Made by a program: the position numbers and the translations under genes
Notes under the pieces: model-generated
Told to the model about the DNA's origin: nothing
Seen by the model: only the letters and a program-made list of their open reading frames with translations
Database searches by the model: none
From: Fomes fomentarius
Lineage: Eukaryota; Basidiomycota; Agaricomycetes; Polyporales; Polyporaceae
Direction: 5' to 3'
NCBI GenBank assembly: GCA_022606135.1
Contig: JABYQN010000012.1
Location: 682,001-746,000, forward strand
DNA: 64,000 bases
Part shown: positions 45,126 to 59,001 of the stretch, one piece after another
How the letters are laid out: each line of letters opens with the position of its first letter
Position numbering within the stretch: position 1 is the first letter of the stretch

Positions 45126-45266
45126 AGAGATGCACAAGTTCTGAAAAGGAAATGCCACCAGTTGAGAGTGACCCGTTGTATGTGGTAGAAGATGCCTAGT
45201 GACGGAGTAAAGGCATATACCGTGTTGGGGGCATGACTCACCAAATGGAAAGCAACGTTAGGACAT

Positions 45267-45349
45267 GGGCACGTGGTGTAGTTGGTTATCACGCTCGCTT
45301 AGCATTGTTGACGTGCGAGAGGGGTCCGGTTCAATCCCGGACGTGTCCA
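45267..45349 (+). tRNA. tRNA-Ala (anticodon AGC) with a 9-nt intron
   Basis: All arms can be drawn. Acceptor 45267-45273 pairs with 45342-45348 (one G-U). The D-arm is 45276-45292. Anticodon stem CTCGC (45294-45298) pairs with GCGAG (45315-45319). T-stem TCCGG (45325-45329) pairs with CCGGA (45337-45341) around TTCAATC. Anticodon AGC is at 45301-45303. An extra 9 nt (about 45305-45313) sits one base after the anticodon, the canonical tRNA intron position. A-box and B-box promoter sequences are intact, and a T4 pol III terminator is at 45356-45359. Confidence 0.85.
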
Positions 45350-45359
45350 CTACACTTTT

Positions 45360-46424
45360 ATGCTTTTGCCATATGTACAGTCCCCGGCGCTGCATAGTCA
45401 TAGGACGTGTCTATGTAGTCGTCTTCCTGGATTCATCTAAATCTCCACATTGTAAGCTGATGCCCATCGGTACCTTCTCTGTCCCACCTGGGTGACTCCT
45501 TACGGTCAGGGAGTCGTGGAAGGCAACGTGGCATGGCCACTCCAGCTAGTGATGGGAGGCCTTCATCGATCATCGCCCACAGCGTGAGCCTGACGCACAT
45601 GCCAAGCAGAACTATCAGGCAGCAGTCCTCGTCCTCGACACGTGAATCCTCTCTTCGCCGTCTTGGGCCTTCATGTTCTGACGCTAGGCGGTCCTCGTGT
45701 ACAGTAGGCGAGCCGCGACATCGGCCGTGCCACGCATGGAAGTTCAAACGTTACGTTCACCAGTCAGCGACACTCACCTAAGTACATGTGTCAAGTATTT
45801 ACCGTCACGGTGCCGTACAGTCCTACCTCGGGGTCTCGACGCGGATTGCAACGCTCCTTGGATCATCTGTGTCCTCGACTGTCCCGAGTTTGAACGGAGC
45901 GGCGTTGCAGATGTCAATGCGTTTGTCCATATGCAGACCGGCACGTCGTAGTTTCATGCCATGAACATGATCATCGTGTCAATGGCGAAGATTGCGGACG
46001 CCTTGTGGCTCAAACGCCGGTGCCGCAGCCATTTCTCGCATGTAGCGTTCCTCCGGTCTTCAACCTGGTATTGGAACTAGACAGAAGTCTACCATTCCCT
46101 CGATATTTCTCATGCCCTTGTCTTGCCCTTGTCAGCTCTTCGTAAGCCCAACGGAGGGTCACGGATCCATTATGATTATGACAAGCTGCCGCCAAGGCGA
46201 GACGTCATTTTCCTCACCTCAAGCTTCTCGGCATCTTCCGGTCATATTGACGTTTTGATGGGTGTGCTACATTTGTGCCGTGTGAATCGAAGTGTCATGA
46301 GAGGTGAGAATCATGTAAAAAGGTCGCGAAGGCGTTGTTGTCTTCAAGGTTCCTTGCCTTTCTCCCCCATCCCCCTCGCTGTCACAAGCCTTTCAGGCGC
46401 GCCGTTCGTTGTTCATCGTCCAAG
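45360..46424. other. intergenic
   Basis: About 1 kb between the tRNA and the GPI-anchored protein gene. Short frames only, none convincing. Confidence 0.4.
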
Positions 46425-47549
46425 ATGCGTTTCTCCACCCTTGCCGCTCTAGCTCTTCCTTTCGCGGTCGTCAGTAAGTGGAATTTGATCCTGGGAAGCG
46501 CAGGAGGAATGGATGTTCAATATCGAACTGGGAATACAGATGCGATTGATATCGTCGGCCCAAACGAGAACGCGTACTGGTGAGTCCCGCAACCCTTCCC
46601 CACTCTTCAAAGAAAGAAATCCTAACGTTAACGTTGTTCTCAGGGTTCAGAACGCCTCCAACACTATTACTTGGCAGTTCAGCTCTGGTGACCCCAGCCC
46701 CATCGACATCCTTGTTGTCAACAGCAACAATGCTACCCTGAATGGTGCCTTTTCGATTGCTCGTTTCGTGAACGTGTCCGTCCAGGTACGTATTCTCTAC
46801 GGTTGACTTTCAAGGACATCCCTCACATTGGTTCCGGTAGACTTTCACTGTGTGAGTACTGGCGGCTTCCATCTTACCTGTCAATGCCTTCTTCGTGCGA
46901 GTGTGGGCTGGTGCCCTCGGACATTCTTGCGACCGAGCAGTGCTCTGGAAGAAGGATGCTGCGCAACGACGCGTTGGCTGTCAGTGTCTGCCGCAACATG
47001 CGGTCCGCTGTCGGACTGGAGTTTGGTTTTGCCGTAACTCCGATTTGTTGCCGCTCTGGGGCGACGACATGTTCTTGTTTTTTGCTGCCAATCTTTTGTG
47101 AGATGCTTGCCTTTGACATTGCGGTGATATACAGATGTGAGTTTTTGTGGCGATGATGGCTAACTCCTAGTTCTATTCAATTGCAGTACGAATGTCACTC
47201 TTCGCCCTGGTGACAACTACCAAGTTCAGTTCGTCAACGACTCGAATCCTGCCCAGATCTTCGCCAATAGCTCGACCTTCTCCGTCAAGCCCCCTGGCAG
47301 TGAGTATAATCCGTTCTATATGAGACCTCACACCTAAGTTGCTTTGACATACCAGCTGCCCTTGCACCCACTGTGAGCGCCTCCAGCTCCTCTTCTGCTG
47401 CTAGCGGGACGGCCACCTCGCCGAGCACCTCGGGGAGCGCCAGTCCCACGGGCGGCGCTGAAAACGGTGCACTCTCTTCGACCAGCGGCGGTGTATTCGG
47501 CACTATCATCGCCTGCGGTCTTGTGGCCTTCTCCGGTTTGCTCCTGTGA
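46425..47549 (+). CDS. small GPI-anchored Ser/Thr-rich cell-surface protein
   Basis: Exons: 46425-46473, 46540-46579, 46644-46785, 46841-46851, 47187-47299, 47356-47549, giving 182 aa. A signal peptide (MRFSTLAALALPFAVV) is followed by one beta-sandwich domain of the kind found in fungal Ser-Thr-rich GPI-anchored (Kre9/Knh1-like N-terminal) proteins. Its landmarks are NTITWQFSSGDPSPIDILVV, then NVTLRPGDNYQVQFV and IFANSSTFSV. A Ser/Thr/Ala/Gly-rich stalk and a hydrophobic tail (VFGTIIACGLVAFSGLLL) fit GPI attachment. Exon 4 is only 11 nt, and the intron after it is 335 bp, far above the local norm. A role in cell-wall structure is inferred. Confidence 0.8.
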
Positions 47550-48271
47550 AGGAGCATAACGTTATCATCCTCTCGAGTGTTGGTCACTGGTTGGTGCCAT
47601 CCTTCCTTGTGCACCTTGCCCCTTCCTCTCAAACCCCCTGAACTATGGACACCTCACATATACTAGCGTGGCCGCCCTCGATCGTTTAACTGTCCGCTCC
47701 TTCCCACTCTGTTGTTTGTTGTGTGTTGTGTTCTGGTCGTTTAGACTTGTTATACCCCCTGGTGGTGTACTTTGTTGATGGCTGTGACCTCGTTTTCTTG
47801 GTCTGTTGTCGTGTAATGTACAGGCAGCTTGTTGCCATAGCTCTCGAGACGCACAATGTACATGGACGCCGTTGCTGTTTCTTCACTCGCGCGGAGCAGT
47901 ACTTGCTCGCACCCGGCGACCGCTTATTCTCATAACCTCAGGCGCACTAAACGACATGTCGGTAACTGCCAGATTCCGATTCGCCACAGTAGCACCGGAG
48001 TTGAGAGTTGAGAATATCAATGATGCATGACAATCGCTCTCACGAGCAGAAGTATCTGGGGACTATTCTACTTTCGGACATGGTTTCAGCGAGGAGCGAG
48101 AACCAGCGTCCGCGGAGAAGAGGACCCGACGCGCCGGTACTATACAGGGCGCCTTGCTGTGAAACGGAAACGGACTTGTCAGCTACCAAATTCACCCTCT
48201 CTCCACAACACCCGACTCCCTGGCCCCGGGTCAGCAAGCAGCCGGACCATACGCCTTCATGAGTTCGCACC
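47550..48271. other. intergenic
   Basis: 3' flank of the GPI-protein gene and upstream region of the next gene. Nothing recognised. Confidence 0.4.
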
Positions 48272-50640
48272 ATGCCCGCACCCCCACGCACCACCAACAC
48301 CAACGCCAACGCCAGCGCCATGGCCGGGCATGCCTATGTATCCCAGGACGAGCTCACGCAGACCGTGTTTGGCGCGGTTGAATCCCTCAGCCAGGTCCGT
48401 AAGGCTGGGTTCTTGCTCGAGACGTCACTCGCGCTGATTGAGAGCGGGAGGTGAGTGGCCATCCTCTTGTTTGTCCGGGGTCTCGGAGGTGGTGGTAGCT
48501 GCGGAGGAGGAGGACTGCAGTAGACGAAGATCCCGCGAGGCACCAGGTGCAGTTCGTCGCAAACGGTGTGTTATGTCGGGGAGGCGCCGTGTCGGAAGCG
48601 TAGTGTCATGACTTGAAGGAGAGAGATCGGTCGGAGAGGAGATGTGCTGATTGGTCTTGTGATTCTGCAGGTACGGCGAGGAGGTCGAGAATTACCTGGA
48701 TGTCTACCTCAGAACACCTGGGCTGGAGAAGAAGGATGTGGCGAAGGCGCTTCTGGCAAGAGGCCACGCACGCAAAGCGGCTGGAGAGAGACTCCTGGCG
48801 AGGGCGCAGCAGGACTTTCAGGCTGTAGCAAAGCTTGATCCATCCAACCGTGAGCTGCAGGGGTACCTTAGGCGTAGCAACATGGTGAGTCCCAGCTGAT
48901 CCCTTACATGTCAGAGCATTCCCGCTGGACAACATTTCGACTGCTGATATCCTCGCTGTATGTGCTAGTCACTGACGACATCTGCAGATTCACTTCGTAG
49001 ACGAGCCTGCCTCGCAGAGGGCCCCCCAGAAATATGGGAACGCATCGCCCGCTTCATTCCCCGCTACCACCTTCGTTCCTGGCTCTTCGTTTCTGCATTC
49101 CACAGAGACATCGCCGTCCGACTCATCTTCCACACCGTCGATTTGTACTTCGGCGAGGATCAAGACTTGAACCGCGGCCTTGACATCTTTGATAGAGTCA
49201 AGAGCGACCGAGTCTTTGCAAGCCGAGTACGAGCACTTCGGTTACACTGGGCATACGAGGAAAATGACATGTTCGACCTCATGTGTCGTATGTTTCGCGT
49301 AACCTCTTATACTATCACGTACCGAAGAGCTCACGATCTCCTCAGGCATGTTCACGTCCGCGCTACCCTCATTCTGCGCCCTTCGCGAGTTCGAATGGAT
49401 AGGCTATCCAGAGCTTCGTGCTGATATGGTGCAAGCAGTCCTCCAAGCCCAACCAAGCCTTCACACCCTCGGTCTCATTGGCTGGCATTTTGATGCTGTT
49501 GGCGTGGTATGTGTGTTAGCTTTTCGTCGCATGGTAACGACTGATCGTCGTATCTCACAGTCTGCGTTCAGTGGTCTGCGCAAGTTCATTTTGCGTGCTG
49601 AAGATGACGATGGTTTCGCAGATATGGGTGAAGTGCGCACAGTTCTCGACCAGAACCAAGGCTCTCTGCGGCACTTGACTCTCGGCGCATATCTCCAACG
49701 AAATCACTCTTGGGATCACGCCTTCCAGTCCGCGACGATCCGCAACCTCACCCACCTCGAGCTCGTCGACACGCGCATTTCACACGTCGTCCTCGCGCGA
49801 ATATCCCATGCTCATCGGCTCGAGAGTCTGACTCTGCACGGAACGTTCGAGGAGCCGTGTTCCGCCAGCGTCGTTTTTAGCAGCGACCATATCATTGACG
49901 GCGTGCACACATTCCTGCCTCACCTGGAGGAGTTCCGGTTCGTGATGGTGGGTCATGACGATGACCAGGGCTTGTTCCAGTCGGTGGTGCAGTTCCTCCG
50001 TCAGCGTCCGAAGTTGCGCCGGCTGGACTTGGGCTGCTGTCCGTGGGACCTTGTGCTTGGTGTTCTGCCGGATGTGGAAGGCTTGCGGGTCCTGCGGGTG
50101 CGGATATCGAATCTCAATGATGGCACTCTGCACGCCTTAGTCAAATCCCTTCCGAGGGAGATGCAAGCGATTCACCTAGAGTGCGTTGTCTCCGAGAAAC
50201 CGATTGTGAGTCCTATTTCTGTACCGAAATATTGTACTGGATCTAACTTTGCTCAACCATAGCACGAATACGCCCCCGAATTCAAAATCTTCTCCTCCAT
50301 CACGATGCTACACCTCGACAGCCACAGGCGGAGACCACAACCAAACCTCCTCTCCGACAAGGAGTACCAGGTGCAGACGGACCAATGGGCGTCGAACGCG
50401 CGGAGCATCGCGCGCGCGCTCCCGACGGTCGACTTCGTCGGCTGGCACGGGGAGCACTACGTCGTGGCGCGGAGCTCCGTGGGCGAGAGCGGGCGTGAGA
50501 AGGTCGATATGAAGGAGCTACCGGCTCGACGGCGGCTGGACTGTGCGAAGGGCGTGGACTTTGGAAGTGATGATGCGGCGTGGATGGAACGCAAGGACTT
50601 GCCGATGGACTATGAGACGCCTGGGCTGCAGCAGACGTGA
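48272..50640 (+). CDS. helical-repeat plus F-box protein, frame broken at a poly-C run
   Basis: Exons: 48272-48450, 48671-48884, 48988-49287, 49346-49506, 49561-50205, 50263-50640. The N-terminal 130 residues look helical and TPR-like (SLSQVRKAGFLLETSLALIESGR, then KALLARGHARKAAGE and AVAKLDPSNRELQGYL). Exon 3 begins IHFVDEPASQRAP. The obvious continuation, an F-box (PPEIWERIARFIPRYHLRSW), is in another frame. The junction is a run of six C at 49022-49027, and seven would keep frame. After it come Leu-rich repeats (LRKFILRAEDD, LRHLTLGAY, LTHLELVDTRI, LRRLDLGCC). Substrate-receptor function in ubiquitination is inferred. As read the protein would stop within exon 3. Confidence 0.65.
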
Positions 50641-51012
50641 CTGAGAAGATGTGAGTGCTGTGCTGTGTCGGGTTGCTGTCTTTTTTACGGTGTTGCTATC
50701 AGCTGTTGGTTCGTACCTGTCTAGCGATATGTTTTCTGGCTTTTCGCGCATCTTCAACTATTGCCTCTCGTCTCACGGGTGACACCAAAGTGACGCGGTC
50801 GATCTATTGAGGTTAGGTTTATCTATTGTTGGACACTATCTTTCGCTCGGGGAAGATGACACATCACTCTCCATGAAGGGGACCTGGCGATGAGTAAGAC
50901 CCTATGCTAACAATACAGTGCAGCTGACTGCTCGGTGAGAAGCATATATAGGTCACTGCTCCAGCGTCCAGGTGGTGGTTCCCCTTATCTCCTCTTTGGA
51001 CTTATCTCGGAG
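50641..51012. other. intergenic, OYE1 promoter
   Basis: This stretch contains a TATA box (TATATA, 50945-50950) 63 bp before the start codon of the first old yellow enzyme gene. Confidence 0.45.
50945..50950 (+). promoter_or_regulatory. TATA box of OYE1
   Basis: TATATA lies 63 bp upstream of the ATG at 51013. Confidence 0.45.
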
Positions 51013-52462
<1,450 letters not shown>

Positions 52463-53012
52463 AGTGGCTGCATTGAGGGAATGTGCACGGCTGTCCCCAC
52501 AGGATTACGGAACTTCTGCAGTCATCTCTTGTTTTTGCACCAAGATTGGCTTTGTCTTGTCTGGATCGGAGGTAGGTGGGATATCTATCCTTATCCCGTG
52601 CTATTGTGCAAGGTTCATGGATAGTTTCACCGGTCGGGTGAGTCCTACTGAGAACCGAGTGGTGCGGTTGTGTCACATTGGTAAAACACCCTCGAAAGCG
52701 CGATTCACAAACATTCATTACCCCATCACAACTTCTCTGACTAACAGAACTGTTTCCGTTGGCTTACTGAGCCTCTGCGGGTGCATTAGGGTACATGAGA
52801 GTTTCGCTCGCCATCGACCCTCATAGACTCTCATCGGTTCCCATCGACTTCACATACGATCCCACACGCACGACTACTACTAGACGCTTAGTGGGTGTGG
52901 ATTACAAAGCTCGATGTGGCGATAACGTACGCTATAAGAATAGAGGACTGACCTGCATACCTCATAATTCAGCCTCCAATTCTATCCAACGCAACGCTGC
53001 ACTCTGCAAACC
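52463..53012. other. intergenic between the OYE paralogues
   Basis: This stretch holds the TATA-like TATAAG (52933-52938) of the second gene, 75 bp before its start. No other feature is seen. Confidence 0.45.
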
Positions 53013-54584
<1,572 letters not shown>

Positions 54585-54838
54585 TCAGCACTCTGACAGT
54601 TGGTTCAACAATAGAGATTGTGGATACATGTGGTATCCTCTCGCACTTGCACGTAGGCGCCCCCTTGCTTCCGTGCACGACGACACTGTATTGTAGTGCA
54701 TAGATTCGTACAAAGTAGCTCTACGGAACGGAAAGTTCAAAGGTCCATTTCCTGAGGATTCTGCGTCTGTGCATATCGTACCAAAGTCCATTGTAAGAGC
54801 GTAAGAGCGTGATTGTCGTCTGGATCGTCTCCTTCTAA

Positions 54839-56418
54839 TCACAGCATAGTCCAGGAAAACGCAGCGAGGATGATGCCACCAACGAGCACAGCACAGGCCC
54901 TCGCAACACTCGAATCGGCACCATTGTTGCCACCGCTGCCACTGTTGCCTCCGGAAGAGCCATTGGTACCACTGGGCTCCGCGGTCGCGTCGGTCGCCGT
55001 CGCGGTGACGAGCACGGTGGTGCCGCCAGAGACGGTCGGCAGAAGTACTGTGTCGTCGACGGAGAACACTTTGACGTACGAGATATCGAAGTATGCGTCA
55101 TTGTAGTTCGTCCCGTTGTTGATGACGTTGTCAAGGTAGCAGGCCGTCGCAGTGCCGTCGCCGCCACATGTTGACTGGTACACACTGGCCACGCCCGCCC
55201 TACACGACGCGAGGATGTCAGTGAATATGAAAGGGTTGTAGAGGCTTGCAGATAGCGACACAAAAATAACTTACCAGTCGCCACAAAGGGTGATGTCAAT
55301 GATAAGCTGTTGAGGCGTGAAATATTGGCTGATATTACATGACGAGGATGGGTAAGCAGCAGATGGCGGGCCCCAGGCCGAAGTATCGATGGAGTCGGTG
55401 GCTTGGGAAACGGACGAAGGGACGCTGTTCCTCTATATGGAACCTGTCAATATATGGGCCACACAGCTGAGGATGATGCCTACAGTCCAGAACCATATGC
55501 TGTAAAGGACAACGTATGAGCCCACGCCCAACGCGAGGATGCGCTGAAAACGACGTACAAGATACCGGATTCATCGAACTGCGCAGCCCAGACTCCGCCG
55601 CCTGCGGATGCGAAGCCCGACCCTATGCTGTTCTCCTGCTTCTCTGCGACTGTGCAGCCTGCGTCGGTTGAGCAGTTCGTAGCGCTAGTTGAACCGCTTT
55701 GGGTGACGCCGTCCGCCTGGGAGCACCCATTCTGTGTGTGTAGGGCCATCTGGTTGAACGTCATGAGGTTCACGGCTTCGATTATGTCAATTTCGCCGCC
55801 AACAGGCCAATTGATCCCTTTCGTCCAGAATGCAGGCCATACCTGATGCGAAGTGAGCATGGATGCGTGTAAATCCTATCAGCGTCCACCTACTGAGCAA
55901 CCATAGGGCAGATGAGTTGCATCGAGGATGAAAACGGACCCGACGGAGAAATAGTCAATGGTGGATATACGAACCTAGCGATATATGTAGCGTTAGTCTC
56001 TGAACATATACCTACTCCAAATGCCTGCAAGCAAACGAGCGCCCGAAAGCAGGACGATGACGTAGGGGGAACTGCGAAGGTGAGAAAACGCACAGTGTCG
56101 CGCTTTTCATTGTACGGCACAAACGACGTGTTGTCCACCTTGATTATCGCGTGTCCCGCACCGTCGACATACGCAAGCTGCGTCTGTGTCGCATTGGCTT
56201 CCGTCACCCAATTTACGTCGCCTGCGCAAAAACATGTGAGATTCATCTTCCCCCGTCAGCAGCTGGAACGTACCGTTCGTCAAGTTATCATAATTGCCGT
56301 AGAACTCCCATCCTTCAAAGAAATTTGAGCCTGAGTATTCCCGTAGAAGGTTGTATGCCGCGGATGCGCTGCACGCGAAGGCGAGGGAAGTGACCGTTGC
56401 GGGGATGAAGCCGCGCAT
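54839..56418 (-). CDS. GH16 family glucanase-like enzyme, GPI-anchored
   Basis: GH16 enzymes are retaining beta-glucanases or transglycosylases. Exons (minus): 56418-56274, 56221-56094, 55974-55894, 55842-55559, 55499-55484, 55432-55275, 55199-54839, giving 390 aa. A signal peptide is followed by YNLLREYSGSNFFEGWEF and VWPAFWTKGINWPVGGEIDI. The GH16 catalytic signature GEIDIIEAVN follows (nucleophile E135, D137, acid/base E140). Later come the WAAQFDESGI and FWTRNSVPSSV segments and Cys-rich CNISQYFTPQQLIIDITLC. The C-terminal Gly/Ser/Asn-rich stretch plus a hydrophobic tail (ACAVLVGGIILAAFSWTML) fits a GPI anchor. Basidiomycete relatives of this layout act on beta-1,3-glucan-type wall polymers; the exact substrate is inferred. 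Exon 5 is a 16-nt microexon. It is divergent from CBF1. Confidence 0.88.
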
Positions 56419-57213
56419 GTCGCAGTCTCAAGTGCAACACAAGAAGTAGGGCGCAGCTGGATTCACTGGAGCGAACGCGACTGAATGGAGAATCTGCAGA
56501 CTGTTGTTCAACTATGGCACAGATGACAATCGTGCGCGGGCGGCGTTTCAAGATCGTGAGGGGAGAGTAAGAGAGAGAGGAGTGTCAGCCCGAGAGGCGG
56601 GCAAGGCGTTTGAGGGTGAGCTATAAAGGTCTCCGCAGCGCAGCAGGAGGGATCTAGCCGCGCGGTAGAAGTTTCAGGATCACGGAGGATGGAGTCGGAC
56701 TGGTAAATCTACTTAGCACGAGTTCTTGTCTCTCTTATGAGAGACGCCGAGCAACTTTGCATGATGCACGCCGCACAAGCAATCTTGGACAGCCAGCTGC
56801 AGGCAGGCACGCGGCCATGTGCGATGTCTGGCTCCGGGACTTCTCAATCCTCGACGCGTAGCGGGTGCACTCGGGAGGCAAGGACAATCGAACGTTCTTA
56901 AGGTTCCAATAACCATGCCGCTAGCACCACGCACAACACGCACCTCCCGCCATCCCTCGACCTCTCTTCCCCTGTACCAAGTCCTCTGAACGCCACACCG
57001 ACGAGCGCACCTCCTCGAGCGTCCTTCCGCAGCTTTTCAAGCAGCGGAGCGATAATGTTTCGGGCAACCGATACGCATTCAATTCGTGTAACAGCACAGA
57101 GCATGCTCAAAGAAGAAGGAGTGGACGTCGACAAATGGGGCAGTAGGACGGCGTGGGGCCCGTGCGCAGGTGATGGCTGTGTTTGGGTCAATTTGGCTCT
57201 GCTTGTGGCGTTC

Positions 57214-57220
57214 TCACGTG
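57214..57220. promoter_or_regulatory. E-box / CDEI-like site upstream of CBF1
   Basis: TCACGTG matches the core bound by Cbf1-type bHLH proteins. It lies 254 bp before the CBF1 start codon. Binding is inferred from motif only. Confidence 0.35.
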
Positions 57221-57358
57221 CAGGATATATATACGTCCTCGTGACCAAGACGTGACCTCGTTTTGCCCCCCCGTGATCAACTCGCCCCCGCAATTGTCCC
57301 TTGAGCTCACCGTGTCCGACGGTGAGCAGCGATCCGTCGTCGTCGTCCGAGACGAAGA

Positions 57359-57365
57359 TATATAA
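57359..57365 (+). promoter_or_regulatory. TATA box of CBF1
   Basis: TATATAA lies 109 bp upstream of the ATG at 57474. Confidence 0.45.
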
Positions 57366-57473
57366 GAACTTGTGTCAAATCTTCTGTGAATATCCATCCC
57401 CCCTGGTCCGACGCAAGTCTGCCTCAAGCCCACTCTATATACGACTGTTACGATAGCCTAACCATCTCGCAAG

Positions 57474-59001
57474 ATGGCATCGACCCAGACCGCTCACGAT
57501 CCCGCCCTCTCGCATGTCCAACCCTCCTCGACATCCAACCAGTCAGCATCCGGCGCACAATCAGCAACTGTTCCTGGCCAACCCCTTCCCGGCGGGCCTT
57601 TCGCTAACATGGGTTCTGAGCAAATTGCTGCTTTGCTTAAACACATTCCGGACATTCTGAACCGGGTGAGCTCTATACTGCTCCGTACTTTTCCATCCAT
57701 CCCCGATCACAACCAAGGCGGTATCCCGACCGTCGCGCTGATATGCATCGGGAACGCGCCCCACGTGATCGAGGGCATCGGTCACGTTCGACGCGATCAA
57801 TGTCTGCGATAGCCTCTGCTAGGACACGCTTGGGTACGACGCTTCTGTTGTTCAGGTGCAACGTCCCCTGCGCTTCCCTCCACGCTACTGCGCGTGCACG
57901 CGAAGCTCATCAGCTCATCGGCGTAGTTACGCCCAAGTGCCTTGCTTCTGTGCTATCTTTGGGCTACGGAGGCTTTCTATGCACCTTGCGTCATTCCTTC
58001 CTCTCGAAAATTTTGGACATGAGTGCTGACCATCATCCGCTTGAATCAGGGAGACCTCAAGGACTCCTCGGCCGCGGCGGAGGCTCTGTCACATCTATCG
58101 CAGGGATTCTCGCCTGTCCCCGGCCAGTTCCCCCCTGGCATCCTCTCAAACCAGCTTCCCCTGCAGCACCCCATAGGCGGCGAGCCCGGACCGTCGTCTC
58201 ATCCACGTGGCCCGCCAAATCTTGGGCAGCTATCTGCTATCGCGTCCGCGCTACAAGCTAGCGCCCACCAGGGCCAGCCGCCCGAGGAAGACGCAGCACA
58301 GAACGACGGGGACGAAGGCTCTCCGGAAGCTAGTGACAAACCTGGCTCTAGTGGGAAGACTTCAGGACGCCGTGGCGGGAGGAGTGCGGCAATGTCCAAC
58401 GACGAGTGGGCGCGGATAAGGAAAGATAACCACGTATGCACATCCTTGCTCACAATATCTCTAATCATTACTTTGCCTCATCATCGCTTTGTCCCCTCCC
58501 ATGCAGAAAGAAGTCGAGCGACGACGGCGTGGTAACATCAACGAGGGCATTAACGAGCTCGGGCGGATCGTGCCGAACGGTTCGGGCGAGAAGGCTAAGG
58601 GCGCGATCTTGAGCCGCGCCGTGCAGTACATCCACCACCTCAAGGAGAACGAGGCGCGCAATATCGAGAAATGGACGCTCGAGAAGCTCCTCATGGACCA
58701 GGCCATGGGCGACCTGCAGGCGCAGCTAGAGGAGATGCGGCGCATGTGGGACGAGGAGAGAGTCGCGCGCCAGCGCGCAGAGGCCGAGCTCGAGCTTCTT
58801 CGCGGACATAAAGCTGGCGCGGCGGCCTCGACCGCCGCTGCGGCGGGCGGCGGAAGCGGGAGTGCGGCGGCAGGCAGCCCGACTACTTCTACTCCCAAGG
58901 ATAACGGGAAGCGGGAGAGGGAGGATGAGGGCGAGCCGGCTCAGGAGGGGCAGCAAGCCGAAGCGGAGGAAGATAGGTCGAAGCGGCCGCGAACGGAATA
59001 G
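57474..59001 (+). CDS. CBF1: bHLH-leucine-zipper transcription factor, Cbf1-like
   Basis: A nuclear protein expected to bind CACGTG; in yeast Cbf1 acts at centromeres and at methionine and other metabolic promoters. Exons 57474-57665, 58050-58433, 58507-59001 give 356 aa. The N-terminal 175 residues are Ser/Gln/Pro/Gly-rich and disordered. The basic region spans the last splice (WARIRKDNH then KEVERRRRGNINEGINELGR); H192, E196 and the following arginines are the E-box contacts of the family. Helix-loop-helix follows with KAKGAILSRAVQYIHHLKEN. NIEKWTLEKLLMDQ, nearly identical to yeast Cbf1, leads into a zipper-like coiled coil. The tail is acidic and basic. Intron 1 (57666-58049) is long (384 bp) and carries a perfect CACGTGAT. 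Confidence 0.9.
57762..57769. promoter_or_regulatory. CDEI-like E-box inside CBF1 intron 1
   Basis: CACGTGAT is the reverse complement of ATCACGTG, a full match to the RTCACRTG consensus of Cbf1. It lies within the unusually long first intron of the gene for that factor. Confidence 0.35.

Larger units (their letters stand above)
56419..57473. other. divergent intergenic region between GH16 and CBF1
   Basis: This stretch holds both promoters. On the CBF1 side are an E-box TCACGTG (57214-57220) and a TATA box (57359-57365). No gene is seen. Confidence 0.4.

Noticed and set aside
56620..56632. CTATAAAG as a TATA box for the GH16 gene
   Set aside because: It reads as TATAAAG on the plus strand, whereas the GH16 gene is on the minus strand and over 200 bp away.
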